64,000 nucleotides of DNA from NCBI GenBank assembly GCA_910587995.1, contig CAJUNS010000002.1, forward strand, positions 1 through 64,000, read 5' to 3'. A program made the translations under genes and the position numbers. This document shows positions 6,806 through 16,228 of the stretch, one piece after another. This DNA comes from an uncultured Oscillospiraceae bacterium. Its GTDB lineage: Bacteria; Bacillota_A; Clostridia; Oscillospirales; Acutalibacteraceae. The first letter of the stretch is position 1, and each line of letters begins with the position of its first letter. The notes beneath the pieces are model-generated. The model made no database searches. It saw only the letters and a list, made by a program, of their open reading frames with translations, and had not been told where the DNA came from.

Positions 6806-9010
6806 GTGATCCCCTTGCCAGAGATCCGAACAGAGCAAGATCCAGGCGTTATATTCGCTTTGGACATCGGGACCCGGAGCATCATCGGAATGCTGGGCCG
6901 GGCGGAAGAGGGCCGCTTCCATGTAAGCGCCATCGAGAAGGAGGAGCACGGCCGGCGGGCCATGCTGGACGGGCAGATTGTGGAAATTGAGCAGGTAGCC
7001 CAGGTAGCCCGCCGGGTGATCAGCCGGCTGGAAGACAAGGCCCAGATTAAGCTGCGCCGGGTGTGCGTGGCGGCGGCGGGCCGGGCGTTGAAATCCCAAA
7101 GCGCCCAGTTCACCCTGGAGTTTGACGGGCTGCGCCAGGCGGGCGAAGATTTGATCGGCCAGCTGGAGGCCGGAGCCGTGTCTGAGGCGGAGCGGCAGCT
7201 GGCTGGGGAGAACGCCGGTCAGGGCAGATTCTACATGGTAGGCTACACCGCGCGTCAGTATGTGGTGGATGGCTACCCTATGACGAATCTTCTGGATCAC
7301 CGGGGAAAGGTTTTCCAGGCAGACGTAGTGGCTACCTTCCTGCCCAGCGGCGTGGTGGAGAGCCTTTACGCTGTAACAGCCCGGCTGGGCCTGGAAGTCT
7401 CCAGCTTAACGCTGGAGCCCATCGCGGCCTTGAACGCGGCCATTCCCGAGGGCATCCGGCTGCTGAACCTGGTGCTGGTGGATGTGGGCGCGGGAACCTC
7501 GGACATCGCCGTATGCCGGGAGGGCAGCGTGGTGGGCTACACAATGGCCACCGTGGCGGGGGATGAAATCACCGAGCTTCTGATGCGCAGCCTTCTGGTG
7601 GATTTTCCCACCGCGGAGCGGCTGAAAATGAGCCTGGGCTCTGTGGAGCCCATTTCCTACCTGGACATTTTAGGCATGAAGCATGAGATTAGCAGCGATA
7701 GTTTGGCTGAGCTGCTCCAGCCAGCGGCGCAGAAGCTGGCCAAGGAGATTGCGGAGCAGATTTTGGAGCTGAACGGCGGCCAGCCCTCGGCGGTATTTTT
7801 GGCGGGAGGCGGCAGCAAGCTGCAAGGCTTGGCCCAGCTGGTGGCCGGGGCTTTGGACATGAGCGAGGCCCGGGTAGCGCTGGCGGGGAACCACTTTGAA
7901 CAGAGCGCCTTTTCCGAGGAATTTGCCTTGAATGACCCGGAATTTGCCACACCCCTGGGCATTGGAGCTTCGGCAGCCCTGGGGATGATTAACGACAGCT
8001 ATATGGTGACCTTAAACGGCTACCCGGCCAAGCTCTTCCGAAACGGGAGCCTCTGCCTGCGGGATGTTCTGCTGATGAACGGCTTCCATTATGGGGACAT
8101 GATGGGCCGAACGGGGTCCAATCTTTCCTATACCTTAAACGGGCGCCGGGAGTTTTTGCGGGGCATGCCCGGTACGGATGCCCGGATGCAGGTCAACGGC
8201 CAGGAAGCGGAGCTTACCGCTGTAATCCAGGCGGGGGACCGGATTGACTTCACCCCAGCCCGGCCGGGGACTCCGGCCCAGCAGACCTTGGCCCAGCGCC
8301 TGGGTCGGGATTTCCCGGGCACTGTCACGGTCAACGGGGAGGCCCAGGCCTTAGAGTACGCCATTCGACAGGGCGACCAGGTGGAGGCGGTGGGCGGTCC
8401 GGTCCCAGAAAAGCCCTTGCCTAACGCCCGGCCCGCGCCAGAGCCCCCGCGCCCCTCGCGCGGCGCTCCGGGAGTCCCCCATACCCGCCCGGACGGAGCG
8501 CCGGCAGCACCGGTGCGCCTGGAAGCAGCATCTGCGGCTGCCGGGGGGAAAAGCGCCCCTCAGCCCTCTCTGCCCAGCGGCGGCGCTGAGGCACCGGCTT
8601 CAGCAAAGGCGGCGGAACCCGCCCCGGAGCCCGCAGCTAAAACAGCCGCGCCTGTGACGGAATCGAAAGAACCGGAGGCTGTGTTGGAGAAGCCCTCCAA
8701 ACCCGCCGCCAGCGCTGAAGGGACAAAAGAACCGGTGGAGAGAAAACCGCTCCGCCGGGTGTTGGAATCCCGGATGGGAGAGCAGCTCTCCTTTGGCGGA
8801 CTGCGGGTAGTGCTTAACGGAGCGCCGCTGCGCCTGCCGCCCAAGGAGGAGGGAGGCAAGTACTTCCTCATGGATTTGCTGGAGTATTCCGGCTTGGACT
8901 TTGAAAACCTGGACCGGCCGGTGGAACTGAAGATAAACGGCGTGGAGGGGCAGTTCAGCCAAGTGCTGCGGCCCAATGACCAGGTGACCATCCAACTTCG
9001 AAACGACTGA
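6806..9010 (+). CDS. FtsA-related actin-fold protein with C-terminal repeats
   Basis: The 734-residue protein has the FtsA/PilM-type actin ATPase fold: phosphate-1 motif LDIGTRSI (around Asp20), phosphate-2 motif VDVGAGTSDIAV (around 225) and an adenosine motif VFLAGGGSK (around 330). FtsA members are usually near 420 residues; here ~330 extra residues follow. They contain strand-turn units of the form V-x-V/I/L-N-G at about 401, 461, 507, 669 and 708, several followed by a GD/ND-x-V/I turn, separated by a Pro/Ala/Glu-rich linker (~535-650). No FtsA-type membrane-targeting tail is seen at the C-terminus. The GTG start follows GGAGAAAGGAACGAG. Neighbours are a chemoreceptor and flagellar genes rather than ftsZ, so a division role is only one possibility. 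Confidence 0.75.
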   Translation: MIPLPEIRTEQDPGVIFALDIGTRSIIGMLGRAEEGRFHVSAIEKEEHGRRAMLDGQIVEIEQVAQVARRVISRLEDKAQIKLRRVCVAAAGRALKSQSAQFTLEFDGLRQAGEDLIGQLEAGAVSEAERQLAGENAGQGRFYMVGYTARQYVVDGYPMTNLLDHRGKVFQADVVATFLPSGVVESLYAVTARLGLEVSSLTLEPIAALNAAIPEGIRLLNLVLVDVGAGTSDIAVCREGSVVGYTMATVAGDEITELLMRSLLVDFPTAERLKMSLGSVEPISYLDILGMKHEISSDSLAELLQPAAQKLAKEIAEQILELNGGQPSAVFLAGGGSKLQGLAQLVAGALDMSEARVALAGNHFEQSAFSEEFALNDPEFATPLGIGASAALGMINDSYMVTLNGYPAKLFRNGSLCLRDVLLMNGFHYGDMMGRTGSNLSYTLNGRREFLRGMPGTDARMQVNGQEAELTAVIQAGDRIDFTPARPGTPAQQTLAQRLGRDFPGTVTVNGEAQALEYAIRQGDQVEAVGGPVPEKPLPNARPAPEPPRPSRGAPGVPHTRPDGAPAAPVRLEAASAAAGGKSAPQPSLPSGGAEAPASAKAAEPAPEPAAKTAAPVTESKEPEAVLEKPSKPAASAEGTKEPVERKPLRRVLESRMGEQLSFGGLRVVLNGAPLRLPPKEEGGKYFLMDLLEYSGLDFENLDRPVELKINGVEGQFSQVLRPNDQVTIQLRND

Positions 9011-9041
9011 ATGTTTATTTATAAAGAAAGATGTGGTATCA

Positions 9042-9506
9042 ATGAAACGTGTTCGATTGGCCGCCCTCTGCGCGGCGCTGGGGCTGGCCCTCAGTCTAGC
9101 CGCCTGCGGAGGGGGGGACGGCGGTTCCTCTTCCTCGGCGCTGACCCTGGCGGAAGGCTCTAATCCGGTTGTGAATGGAAGCGGAGCTTCCAGCGCGCTG
9201 GGAGACCAGGAAACGCAAGAGGCAGAACGGCATATGATGACGGTGGATGAAACACTGGACTTCTTCTCGAAGCTTACGCCCCAGGATTTGGAGCTGGAAG
9301 GGGAGAGCATGGAGGAGTACAATTTCTATCCCTCGGAAAAGGCCATTCCGGTCTATGGACTGCCCAGCATGAAGGTCATTGTGTACCGGCAGACCGAGGC
9401 CAGCACCAACGAGCCAGTGGGCACCTTCCTGGTGGCTCGGGACGGTATGGCAGTGTACCGGCTGGAGGAAGGGGACGTGACCAAGGTCTGGGAGCCGCCA
9501 ATGTGA
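9042..9506 (+). CDS. Small lipoprotein of unknown function
   Basis: The 154-residue protein has a basic N-terminus, a hydrophobic stretch and the lipobox LAAC at Cys22, then a Gly/Ser-rich spacer, so it should be anchored to the outer face of the membrane. The mature part (VDETLDFFSKLTPQDLELEG..., ending VWEPPM) matches no family I recognise. The ATG at 9042 was preferred over an upstream GTG at 9033 because it gives a compact signal peptide; neither has a strong ribosome site. It lies 31 bp after the FtsA-like gene and probably shares its transcript. Confidence 0.7.
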   Translation: MKRVRLAALCAALGLALSLAACGGGDGGSSSSALTLAEGSNPVVNGSGASSALGDQETQEAERHMMTVDETLDFFSKLTPQDLELEGESMEEYNFYPSEKAIPVYGLPSMKVIVYRQTEASTNEPVGTFLVARDGMAVYRLEEGDVTKVWEPPM

Positions 9507-9628
9507 CAAAACTAGTGAAAATAATTCACCCAGGGCCAGTATATATATGGAGTGGGAGACAGGCTGTCAGCTTCAAAGCCGCCGAGGCCCCGGTAGGCTG
9601 GGATATGCTGGAAAATTCCCAGGGGGGC

Positions 9629-9657
9629 TTGCGGAAAAACCCGAGACGTGCTATAAT
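9629..9657 (+). promoter_or_regulatory. SigA-type promoter of the flgB-led operon
   Basis: TTGCGG (9629-9634), a 17-bp spacer and TATAAT (9652-9657) lie 68 bp ahead of flgB. The rest of 9507-9725 shows nothing else recognisable. Confidence 0.75.
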
Positions 9658-9725
9658 AAGACATATTTTGTTGAAAACGCGCCTCTTTTGCGGGCGGCGC
9701 CGACCCATAGGAAGGAGAGGGCACA

Positions 9726-10115
9726 ATGGATGGACTTACCAGCAACAGCATGCGCATGATGGAGCGTTCCATGGAATTTTTGTGGACCAAGCAGGCGGCG
9801 CTGTTGGATAATATCGCCAACGCGGAAACTCCCAACTATAAGGCAAAGCTGGTCACCTTTGAAGAGAGCTTTCAGGAGAGCTTGGAGGCGGCGGACCAGG
9901 GCCGGAACAAGCAGACAAAAAAGGCCATGCGGGAGGCCATTGAGGGCGCCAGCTGGTCTGTGCGGGAAACCGGTGAGGTGACCCGGCGTGATGAAAATGG
10001 CGTGAATATCACGGAGCAGATGACGGAGATCATCCGCAACTCCTACCAGATGCAGTATCTGTATCAAAGCCTTAACAGCGACATGAACGCCCTGCGCACC
10101 GCCATTGGCGGCTGA
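9726..10115 (+). CDS. flgB: Flagellar basal-body rod protein FlgB
   Basis: FlgB is a proximal rod subunit built onto the MS ring and exported through the flagellar secretion gate. The 129 residues carry the rod-family N-terminal motif LLDNIANAETPNYKAK (about 26-41) and the helical C-terminus ITEQMTEIIRNSYQMQYLYQSLNSDMNALRTAIGG; the length is typical. The ATG follows a GGAAGGAGAGGG ribosome site. It opens the early flagellar operon and is followed 33 bp later by flgC, the standard order in Firmicutes. Confidence 0.96.
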   Translation: MDGLTSNSMRMMERSMEFLWTKQAALLDNIANAETPNYKAKLVTFEESFQESLEAADQGRNKQTKKAMREAIEGASWSVRETGEVTRRDENGVNITEQMTEIIRNSYQMQYLYQSLNSDMNALRTAIGG

Positions 10116-10148
10116 GACGGGTAACCTTTTGGAAAGGACAGTGGGCAT

Positions 10149-10610
10149 ATGGCTTTTTTAAGCACCATCAACATCATTGGCTCCGGGCTGACCGCCGAGC
10201 AGCTGCGCTTGGACGTGATCTCGGAGAATATTACCAATATGAACACCACCCGCACCGAAGGGGGCGAGGGCCCCTACCGCCGGAAGATGGTAGTTTTTCA
10301 AGCGGAGAACGGTGAGGACGGGTTTCGCGTGGCCATGTCCAACGCTTTGGCCGCGTCCAACCGGGGCCGGGAAAACGCCGGCGGCGTGCGGGTTACGGAG
10401 ATTATGGAGGACCCCAGCGAGTTCCCCATCAGCTATGACCCTACCCATCCGGACGCCAACGAGGAGGGCTATTTGGAACTGCCCAACATCACCCTGGTGA
10501 AGGAGCTGACCGACGCCATGGCCGCTTCCCAGGCCTATTCTGCCAATGTAACGGCTTTCAACGCCTTAAAAAGCGTCATCGCCCGGGGACTGGAACTGGG
10601 CGGACGATAG
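10149..10610 (+). CDS. flgC: Flagellar basal-body rod protein FlgC
   Basis: A rod subunit stacking distal to FlgB. The 153 residues have the N-terminal rod motif (GLTAEQLRLDVISENITNMNTTR, about 13-35) and a C-terminal segment with the family pattern VKELTDAMAASQAYSANVTAFNALKSVIARGLELG. Length is normal. Start ATG follows GGAAAGGACAG. It is followed by a 151-bp gap holding another promoter before fliE, so flgBC may be transcribed both alone and with the rest. Confidence 0.96.
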   Translation: MAFLSTINIIGSGLTAEQLRLDVISENITNMNTTRTEGGEGPYRRKMVVFQAENGEDGFRVAMSNALAASNRGRENAGGVRVTEIMEDPSEFPISYDPTHPDANEEGYLELPNITLVKELTDAMAASQAYSANVTAFNALKSVIARGLELGGR

Positions 10611-10650
10611 AGCTGCGTGAGAAATTTTGAAAGAAATTTTCTGTGAAGTA

Positions 10651-10679
10651 TTGCCATATTTGGTTCCATAGATTATAAT
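10651..10679 (+). promoter_or_regulatory. SigA-type promoter upstream of fliE
   Basis: TTGCCA (10651-10656), a 17-bp spacer and TATAAT (10674-10679) lie between flgC and fliE, giving an internal start for the fliE-fliF-fliG section. Confidence 0.75.
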
Positions 10680-10761
10680 AATGAGGGTGCCGCAGGCTCC
10701 TTGGTGTTGCGCGCCCAGTTTGCTCCATTACGTTTTCGATAAGGAAGGAAGTTGCCTGATT

Positions 10762-11079
10762 ATGATAGATTCGATGTCTCCTATCACGCCCTTAACAGCC
10801 CTTTCGCCAATCCGGCCTTTGGAGGGCCTTTCAGAGCCGGTCCAGGCGGAATCCCCTGTGGGGGGCTTTGAGCAGATATTCCGTTCGGCCATTGACGCGG
10901 TGAAGGAAGCGGACGCGGAAAAGACGCAGCTGCAGTACCTGGACGCCACCGGGCAGCTTGACAACCCGGCCCAGCTGATGCTGGCGGGCAGCAAGTACGA
11001 AATGTCGGTTAGCCTTTTGTCCCAGTTGCGCAACCGGGCGCTGGAAGCCTACAACGAATTGATGCGGATCAGCCTGTAA
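10762..11079 (+). CDS. fliE: Flagellar hook-basal body protein FliE
   Basis: FliE joins the MS ring to the rod and is among the first exported proteins. The 105-residue product shows the C-terminal FliE signature (FEQIFRSAIDAVKEADAEKTQLQYLDATGQLDNPAQLMLAGSKYEMSVSLLSQLRNRALEAYNELMRISL). The start at 10762 was chosen because the promoter at 10651-10679 puts the transcript start near 10686, which excludes the longer ORF beginning at 10681; AAGGAAGGAAG upstream is the ribosome site, with long spacing. It lies between flgC and fliF as in other Firmicutes. Confidence 0.93.
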   Translation: MIDSMSPITPLTALSPIRPLEGLSEPVQAESPVGGFEQIFRSAIDAVKEADAEKTQLQYLDATGQLDNPAQLMLAGSKYEMSVSLLSQLRNRALEAYNELMRISL

Positions 11080-11123
11080 ACCAGCTGGCTGGACCCAGGT
11101 TTAAGGCTGAGGAGGTTACATAA

Positions 11124-12758
11124 GTGGAAGACAAGGCAAAAGACATCTGGTCCAAGGCAAAGGGATTTGCCGGAGGGCTGAGCAAAACGGTGAAAATCGC
11201 TGCCGGCGCTGTGCTGGTGGCGGTATTGGTGGCTGTGGCCGTGGTGGTTTCCATCAATTCCAACACAGAATACGAGGTGCTCTTCACCGGTCTGAATACC
11301 GAGGACCTGCGCTCCATCCAGAGCTATCTGGGCGAGGCGGGGCTGACGGATTATACGATTCAGGGCACGGATACCATTAAAGTCCCCAAAGGCAAGGGGG
11401 ACCAGCTGAAGGCTCAGCTCATTTCTCAGGGATATCCCAAAACTGGAACGGATTATTCTCTTTATATGCAAAATATCAGCGCCTTGTCCACCGAGTCGGA
11501 CCGGGCGCAGTTGGTGCTCTATGAGCTGCAAAACAGCCTGGGCGGCATCATCCGTTATTTTGAAGGCGTGCAGGACGCGGTGGTGCGCATCACGCCATCC
11601 CAGGACCGGCGCTATGTGCTGGGCCAGGACGACGCCCTGGAGGCCAAGGCCTCTGTGGTTGTGACCATGAAGGATGAGCAGACTCTCAGCGAAAGCTTGG
11701 TGGAGTCCATCCGCAACACGGTAAGCCACTCGGTGAAGGGGCTGGACGTGGAAGAAGTGGCCATCAGCGACAGCCAGGGCAATACATACGATGGAAGCAG
11801 CTCTCCCAATGGGACCGCCTTGGCCGAGCAGAAGCGGGAATATGAGGAGATGTATAATAAGCAGCTGAAAAAGCAGGCGCTGGAAGTTCTGGTGCCCCTG
11901 TTCGGCGAGGAAAACGTGTCTGTTTCGGTAAACACCGAGGTGGACGTCAGCTCTTCTGTCTCCGAGTCGGTTCAGTATTCCAAGCCCAATGGAATTGGCG
12001 ACGATGAAAACGGCACGGGCCTTATTGGCAGCCAGAAGTGGGACACACAGCTGGAAGCCGGAGAAGAGGGCATCGGCGGCCCGGTGGGCGAGGAGCCCAA
12101 CGGGGACCTCAGCACCTATGTGGAGCAGGCTAGGCCCAATGGCGACATGAGCGGCCTTAAATCCAGCGGCGAAAAGGTATATGAAAATAACAAGGTCACC
12201 ACCCAGCAGCAGCAGGCGGGCCCCCGCATTGTGGACCGCAGCGTGGCGGTGAGCATTAACAATACGGTGCCCAACACGGCGATTCCCGATGACCTGGTGT
12301 CTCTTGTGGCCCGGGCGGTGGGAATTACCGAAGCGGATCAGGATGAGAAGGTGGCTGTTTTGGTGCAGGCTTTCTGGTCGCCGGAGAATGACCAGCAGGC
12401 CAATACCACTCCCATCTCCAATCCCTTCGCGGACATTCCCCTGTGGGTCTATCTGGCGCTTTTGGCGGGCTTGTTCCTGTTTATGGTGCTGTTTACGGTC
12501 TTCATTTTGCTGGGCCGCCACCGGAGCAGCCGGCAGGTGGTGCAGCTGGAGGCCGTGGCCGAGGCCGCTCCTCTGGAGGAGCTGGAGGAAGCCGAGGAAA
12601 CGCCCGAGCCCGCTGGAGCGGACATTATGGATGTGCACACCGAGCGGAGCATGGAGCTGCGCAAGTCTGTGCGTGAGATGGCGGAGAGCAATCCAGAGAT
12701 TGCCGCGCAGATGATCAAGGCGCTGCTGAGGGGAGATGAAGACGGCAATGGCGGCTAA
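11124..12758 (+). CDS. fliF: Flagellar MS-ring protein FliF
   Basis: FliF forms the membrane MS ring around the export gate and binds the FliG switch ring. The 544 residues have a membrane segment at about 24-44, the secretin-like ring domains (EYEVLFTGLNTEDLRSI onward), a low-complexity periplasmic-type loop, a second membrane segment at about 437-463 and a C-terminal cytoplasmic tail (ERSMELRKSVREMAESNPEIAAQMIKALLRGD) that binds FliG. The GTG start follows GAGGAGGTTACATAA. The 3' end overlaps fliG by 23 bp, suggesting translational coupling. Confidence 0.96.
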   Translation: MEDKAKDIWSKAKGFAGGLSKTVKIAAGAVLVAVLVAVAVVVSINSNTEYEVLFTGLNTEDLRSIQSYLGEAGLTDYTIQGTDTIKVPKGKGDQLKAQLISQGYPKTGTDYSLYMQNISALSTESDRAQLVLYELQNSLGGIIRYFEGVQDAVVRITPSQDRRYVLGQDDALEAKASVVVTMKDEQTLSESLVESIRNTVSHSVKGLDVEEVAISDSQGNTYDGSSSPNGTALAEQKREYEEMYNKQLKKQALEVLVPLFGEENVSVSVNTEVDVSSSVSESVQYSKPNGIGDDENGTGLIGSQKWDTQLEAGEEGIGGPVGEEPNGDLSTYVEQARPNGDMSGLKSSGEKVYENNKVTTQQQQAGPRIVDRSVAVSINNTVPNTAIPDDLVSLVARAVGITEADQDEKVAVLVQAFWSPENDQQANTTPISNPFADIPLWVYLALLAGLFLFMVLFTVFILLGRHRSSRQVVQLEAVAEAAPLEELEEAEETPEPAGADIMDVHTERSMELRKSVREMAESNPEIAAQMIKALLRGDEDGNGG

Positions 12759-13887
12759 GGTCAAGGAGAGAACCGAGAAGAAGGAAAAAACCCAAAAAGC
12801 CAAAAAGGGCGAACCGGCTCCCGAGGCTGAAGCCCCTGCCCCACCGGAACCCATTGAGGCTCCGGGTTTGGGCAAGCCCTCGCTGATTGACACCATGAGC
12901 GGCGCCCAAAAGGCCGCGGCGGTCATCGTGTCTCTGGGCGTAGATAAAGCGTCCCACCTGTACCAGTACATGGAGCCGGAGGACGTGGAGCAGATCACCT
13001 TGGAGGTCGCGAAGCTGGGCTATTTGGACGCGGACTCCACGGAGGCGGTGCTCAACGAGTACTACCAGATGTGCATGACCAACAAGGCCGTGACCGAAGG
13101 CGGCCTGGAGTATGCCAAGACTGTGCTGGAAAAGGCGTTCGGAACCCAGGCGGCTTCCAGCCTTTTGGATAAAGTTACCAAATCCCTGAAAAACCGGGAG
13201 TTTGCCTTTATGAACAAGGCCGGTGAAAAGGATCTGTTCACCGCCTTGCAGAACGAACGGCCCCAGACCATCGCCCTGGTGCTCTCCTATGTGGAGCCTG
13301 ACAAGGCGGCGGCGGTGGTGGCCCAGCTGGACCCTGAGACCCAGGTGAAGGTGGTGGAGCGCATCGCCATGATGGACAGCGCCTCGCCAACGGCCGTTAA
13401 GATTATTGAGGCCGAAATGTCCAACAAGTTCGCCAACATCTTCAGCAGCAACAACGTCCAGGTGGGCGGCATCGATTTCGTGGCGGACGTGATGAACAAC
13501 GTGGACCGGGTCAGCGAGAAGAGCATCTTCGATGGCCTCACCATGTACGACGCGGTGCTGGCCGACGAAATCCGCAAGCGCATGTTCGTCTTCGAGGATA
13601 TTCTCACCATGGACGACCGGTCTGTGCAGCGCTTTGTGCGGGACTGCGACACCCACGACCTGGTGCTGGCCCTCAAGTCCGCCACCAGCGAACTGGCCAA
13701 CAAGCTGTTCAAGAACATGTCCACCCGTATGGCCGAGTCCATCAAGGACGATTTGGAAATTACCACCAATGTGCGCATGAAGGACGTGGACGACGCCCAG
13801 CAGCGCATTGTGGGAGTTATCCGCGACCTGGAGGCCAAAAACGAAATCATCATTCTCAAGGGCGGCAAGGACGATATCATCGCCTAA
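12736..13887 (+). CDS. fliG: Flagellar motor switch protein FliG
   Basis: FliG is the rotor protein that contacts the MotA stator and transmits torque. The 383 residues include the three FliG domains (IDTMSGAQKAAAVIVSLGVDKASHLYQYM onward), and the C-terminal charged torque helix is visible around DEIRKRMFVFEDILTMDDRSVQRFVRD. It is longer than the usual ~335 residues because of a Lys/Glu/Pro/Ala-rich N-terminal extension of about 45 residues; an alternative ATG at 12748 would shorten it by only 4. The frame overlaps the end of fliF. Confidence 0.96.
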   Translation: MKTAMAAKVKERTEKKEKTQKAKKGEPAPEAEAPAPPEPIEAPGLGKPSLIDTMSGAQKAAAVIVSLGVDKASHLYQYMEPEDVEQITLEVAKLGYLDADSTEAVLNEYYQMCMTNKAVTEGGLEYAKTVLEKAFGTQAASSLLDKVTKSLKNREFAFMNKAGEKDLFTALQNERPQTIALVLSYVEPDKAAAVVAQLDPETQVKVVERIAMMDSASPTAVKIIEAEMSNKFANIFSSNNVQVGGIDFVADVMNNVDRVSEKSIFDGLTMYDAVLADEIRKRMFVFEDILTMDDRSVQRFVRDCDTHDLVLALKSATSELANKLFKNMSTRMAESIKDDLEITTNVRMKDVDDAQQRIVGVIRDLEAKNEIIILKGGKDDIIA

Positions 13888-13969
13888 GCCGGCTGGAGGC
13901 GGCTTAGATAGCAAGGCCGCGTGAGTTTCTCTTCACATTAAATTAATTATAAGTAGGGAGGTCTTCTGC

Positions 13970-14815
13970 ATGCCGGGCATTTTCAAGCGCTTTGCCAATG
14001 TAAGCGCAAACAAATATGTGTTTCCGGACGCGGAGGACCTTGCTGTTTCTGTAGAAGAGCCCGCGCCGGTGGAGCCTGCCGGGCCGGAGGCCTCCCCTGT
14101 GGAGGAAGCGGCCCAGCCAAAGCCCGAACCGGAGCAGCAGGAGCCTACGCCCATTGACTTTGCCCAGGTGCAAGCCAACGCCATTTTGCAGGATGCCCGG
14201 GAAGAGGCGGAAGCTTTTCGGGCCAAGGCATTGGGAGAACTGGAGAAGGAATTAGACGAGCTGCGGGAGCGGGCAAAGAAGGAAGGCTACGAGCTGGGCT
14301 ATGCTCAGGGCATTGCCGAAGGGCGGCTGGAGGCCCAGCGGGAGCTGGACGAGAAGGCCGCCGCCCAGGAAAAGGAGATCAGCGCTTTTCTGAAGGACGC
14401 GGTGCGGGCCCGGGACCAGCTTTTGGAAGACAGCAAGCAGGATTTAAAGGAGCTGGCCCTGGCCATTGCGGAAAAGGTAATCCGGGTCAGCCTTAAGAGC
14501 AGCGGGGATATCCTGATCCGCATGATCGAGTCCGCCACAGCCAAGCGGCGCCGGTGCGAGTGGGTGCAAATCTATATTGCCGACTGCGACGCCCGGGCCT
14601 CGGCGAACACGGTGCCCGAGCTGGCGGAGGCTTTGTCCCGTCTGTCGGACCGGGTGCGAATCATCCCCATGGCTGACGATGAATCCGGCACCTGCATCAT
14701 TGAGATGCCGGACGAGATTTTAGACGTAAGCGTTTCCACTCAGCTGGACAATCTGCGGGGCATCCTCTCCAACGCGGAGCCTGACAGCGGCCGGATCCAG
14801 CGGGGCTGGCCGTAA
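13970..14815 (+). CDS. fliH: Flagellar assembly protein FliH
   Basis: FliH is the peripheral-stalk-like partner of the export ATPase FliI and tethers it to the C-ring. The 281 residues have a Pro/Glu-rich N-terminal region, a long central coiled coil (about 65-150) and the C-terminal FliH/YscL domain (LKELALAIAEKVIRVSLKSSGDILIRMIESA...). A GGGAGG ribosome site precedes the ATG. It lies between fliG and fliI; the stop is 12 bp before the chosen fliI start. Confidence 0.92.
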   Translation: MPGIFKRFANVSANKYVFPDAEDLAVSVEEPAPVEPAGPEASPVEEAAQPKPEPEQQEPTPIDFAQVQANAILQDAREEAEAFRAKALGELEKELDELRERAKKEGYELGYAQGIAEGRLEAQRELDEKAAAQEKEISAFLKDAVRARDQLLEDSKQDLKELALAIAEKVIRVSLKSSGDILIRMIESATAKRRRCEWVQIYIADCDARASANTVPELAEALSRLSDRVRIIPMADDESGTCIIEMPDEILDVSVSTQLDNLRGILSNAEPDSGRIQRGWP

Positions 14816-14827
14816 CAGGTGGCGGGT

Positions 14828-16135
14828 ATGTTTCAAGATGTGATCAAGCAGGTGCAGCAGGCCGAGACCATTGGCCACACCGGAAAAATTGAGAATATCG
14901 TGGGCATGTCCATTGAGGCCAGCGGCGGCCGGGCGGCTGTGGGCGACATCTGCCGCATTTACAGCGGGGAGTCCGGCGGGCAGATTCCGGCGGAAGTGGT
15001 GGGCTTTAAAAACGACCGCATGCTGCTGATGCCCTATGGGGAGATGACTGGCATCTCTTCTGGCAACTTTGTGCGCAACACAGGGCACCAGTTGCAGTTG
15101 CGGGCTGGTTCTTTCCTTAAGGGGCGCATCATTAACGCACTGGGCCAGCCCATTGACGACAAGGGCCCCTTTACCGGGGGCGACAGCTACCTTTTGGGCA
15201 GCGGCTATATCAATCCCCTTACCCGCCCGCCCATTCGGGAGCGCATGGAGTTTGGGGTCAAGGCCATTGACAGCCTTCTCACCATTGGCAAGGGCCAACG
15301 TATGGGCATCTTCGCGGGCTCCGGCGTGGGCAAGTCCACCTTGATGGGCATGATCGCCAAAAACGTCAAGGCGGACATTAACGTAATCGCCCTGGTGGGC
15401 GAACGCGGCCGCGAAGTGTTGGAGTTTGTGGAGAAGGACCTGGGGGAAGAGGGCATGGCCCGGTCCGTGCTGGTGGTGGCGACCTCCGACCAGCCGGCCA
15501 TGCTGCGGAAAAAGTGCCCCACAGTGGCCACGGGTATCGCGGAGTATTTTCGGGACCAGGGCATGGACGTGCTGTTGATGATGGACTCCCTGACCCGCTT
15601 TGCCATGGCGCAGCGGGAGGTGGGCCTTGCCGTTGGAGAGCCGCCAGTGGCAAGAGGCTACACTCCCTCCATTTACGCGGAGCTGCCCAAGCTTTTGGAG
15701 CGCAGCGGCAACTTTAAAAAAGGCTCGATCACTGGCATTTACACGGTGCTGGTGGAGGGCGACGACACCAACGAACCCATTGCCGACACAGTGCGCGGCA
15801 TCCTGGATGGCCACATTGTTCTCAGCCGTTCCTTGGCGGCGGCCAACCATTACCCGGCGATTGACATTGGAGCCAGCATCTCCCGTTTGATGGTGGAGCT
15901 GGTGGACGACCGGCACAAGCAGCTGGCTTCGCGGCTGCGGGACATTTTGAGCACCTACAACCAGAATGCGGACTTGGTGTCCATTGGCGCCTATAAGTCC
16001 GGCACCAACCCCAAGCTGGACTTTGCCCTGACCAAGATTGACCGGATTAACGAGTTTTTGAAGCAAGGGGTCAACGAGGCTTTCACTTACGAGCAGTGCC
16101 TGGAGCAGATGGAAAAGATTTTGGCAGGCCGCTGA
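14828..16135 (+). CDS. fliI: Flagellum-specific export ATPase FliI
   Basis: FliI is the F1-beta-like ATPase of the flagellar type III export apparatus. The 435 residues contain Walker A GSGVGKST (164-171), the VGERGREVLEFVEKD motif, Walker B VLLMMDSLTRFAMAQRE and the family motif PPVARGYTPSIYAELPKLLERSG. Length is typical. The ATG at 14828 was favoured over GTG at 14819 because AGGTGG sits 5 bp before it; the GTG has no ribosome site. Confidence 0.96.
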   Translation: MFQDVIKQVQQAETIGHTGKIENIVGMSIEASGGRAAVGDICRIYSGESGGQIPAEVVGFKNDRMLLMPYGEMTGISSGNFVRNTGHQLQLRAGSFLKGRIINALGQPIDDKGPFTGGDSYLLGSGYINPLTRPPIRERMEFGVKAIDSLLTIGKGQRMGIFAGSGVGKSTLMGMIAKNVKADINVIALVGERGREVLEFVEKDLGEEGMARSVLVVATSDQPAMLRKKCPTVATGIAEYFRDQGMDVLLMMDSLTRFAMAQREVGLAVGEPPVARGYTPSIYAELPKLLERSGNFKKGSITGIYTVLVEGDDTNEPIADTVRGILDGHIVLSRSLAAANHYPAIDIGASISRLMVELVDDRHKQLASRLRDILSTYNQNADLVSIGAYKSGTNPKLDFALTKIDRINEFLKQGVNEAFTYEQCLEQMEKILAGR

Positions 16136-16228
16136 GAGGCGGAATTCCCATGGGGTGGAACATATTAGGATAATAAAGAGTATACTGTAATATAATATCC
16201 ATCAGTTTTTGGAAAGGCTGTGGTTCCT

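Noticed and set aside
10968..12998. Long minus-strand open frames opposite fliF, fliG, fliI, flgE, flhA, carB-dapF and pyrG
   Set aside because: They are shadows of GC-rich coding strands, low-complexity in translation, and lack ribosome sites and family matches.
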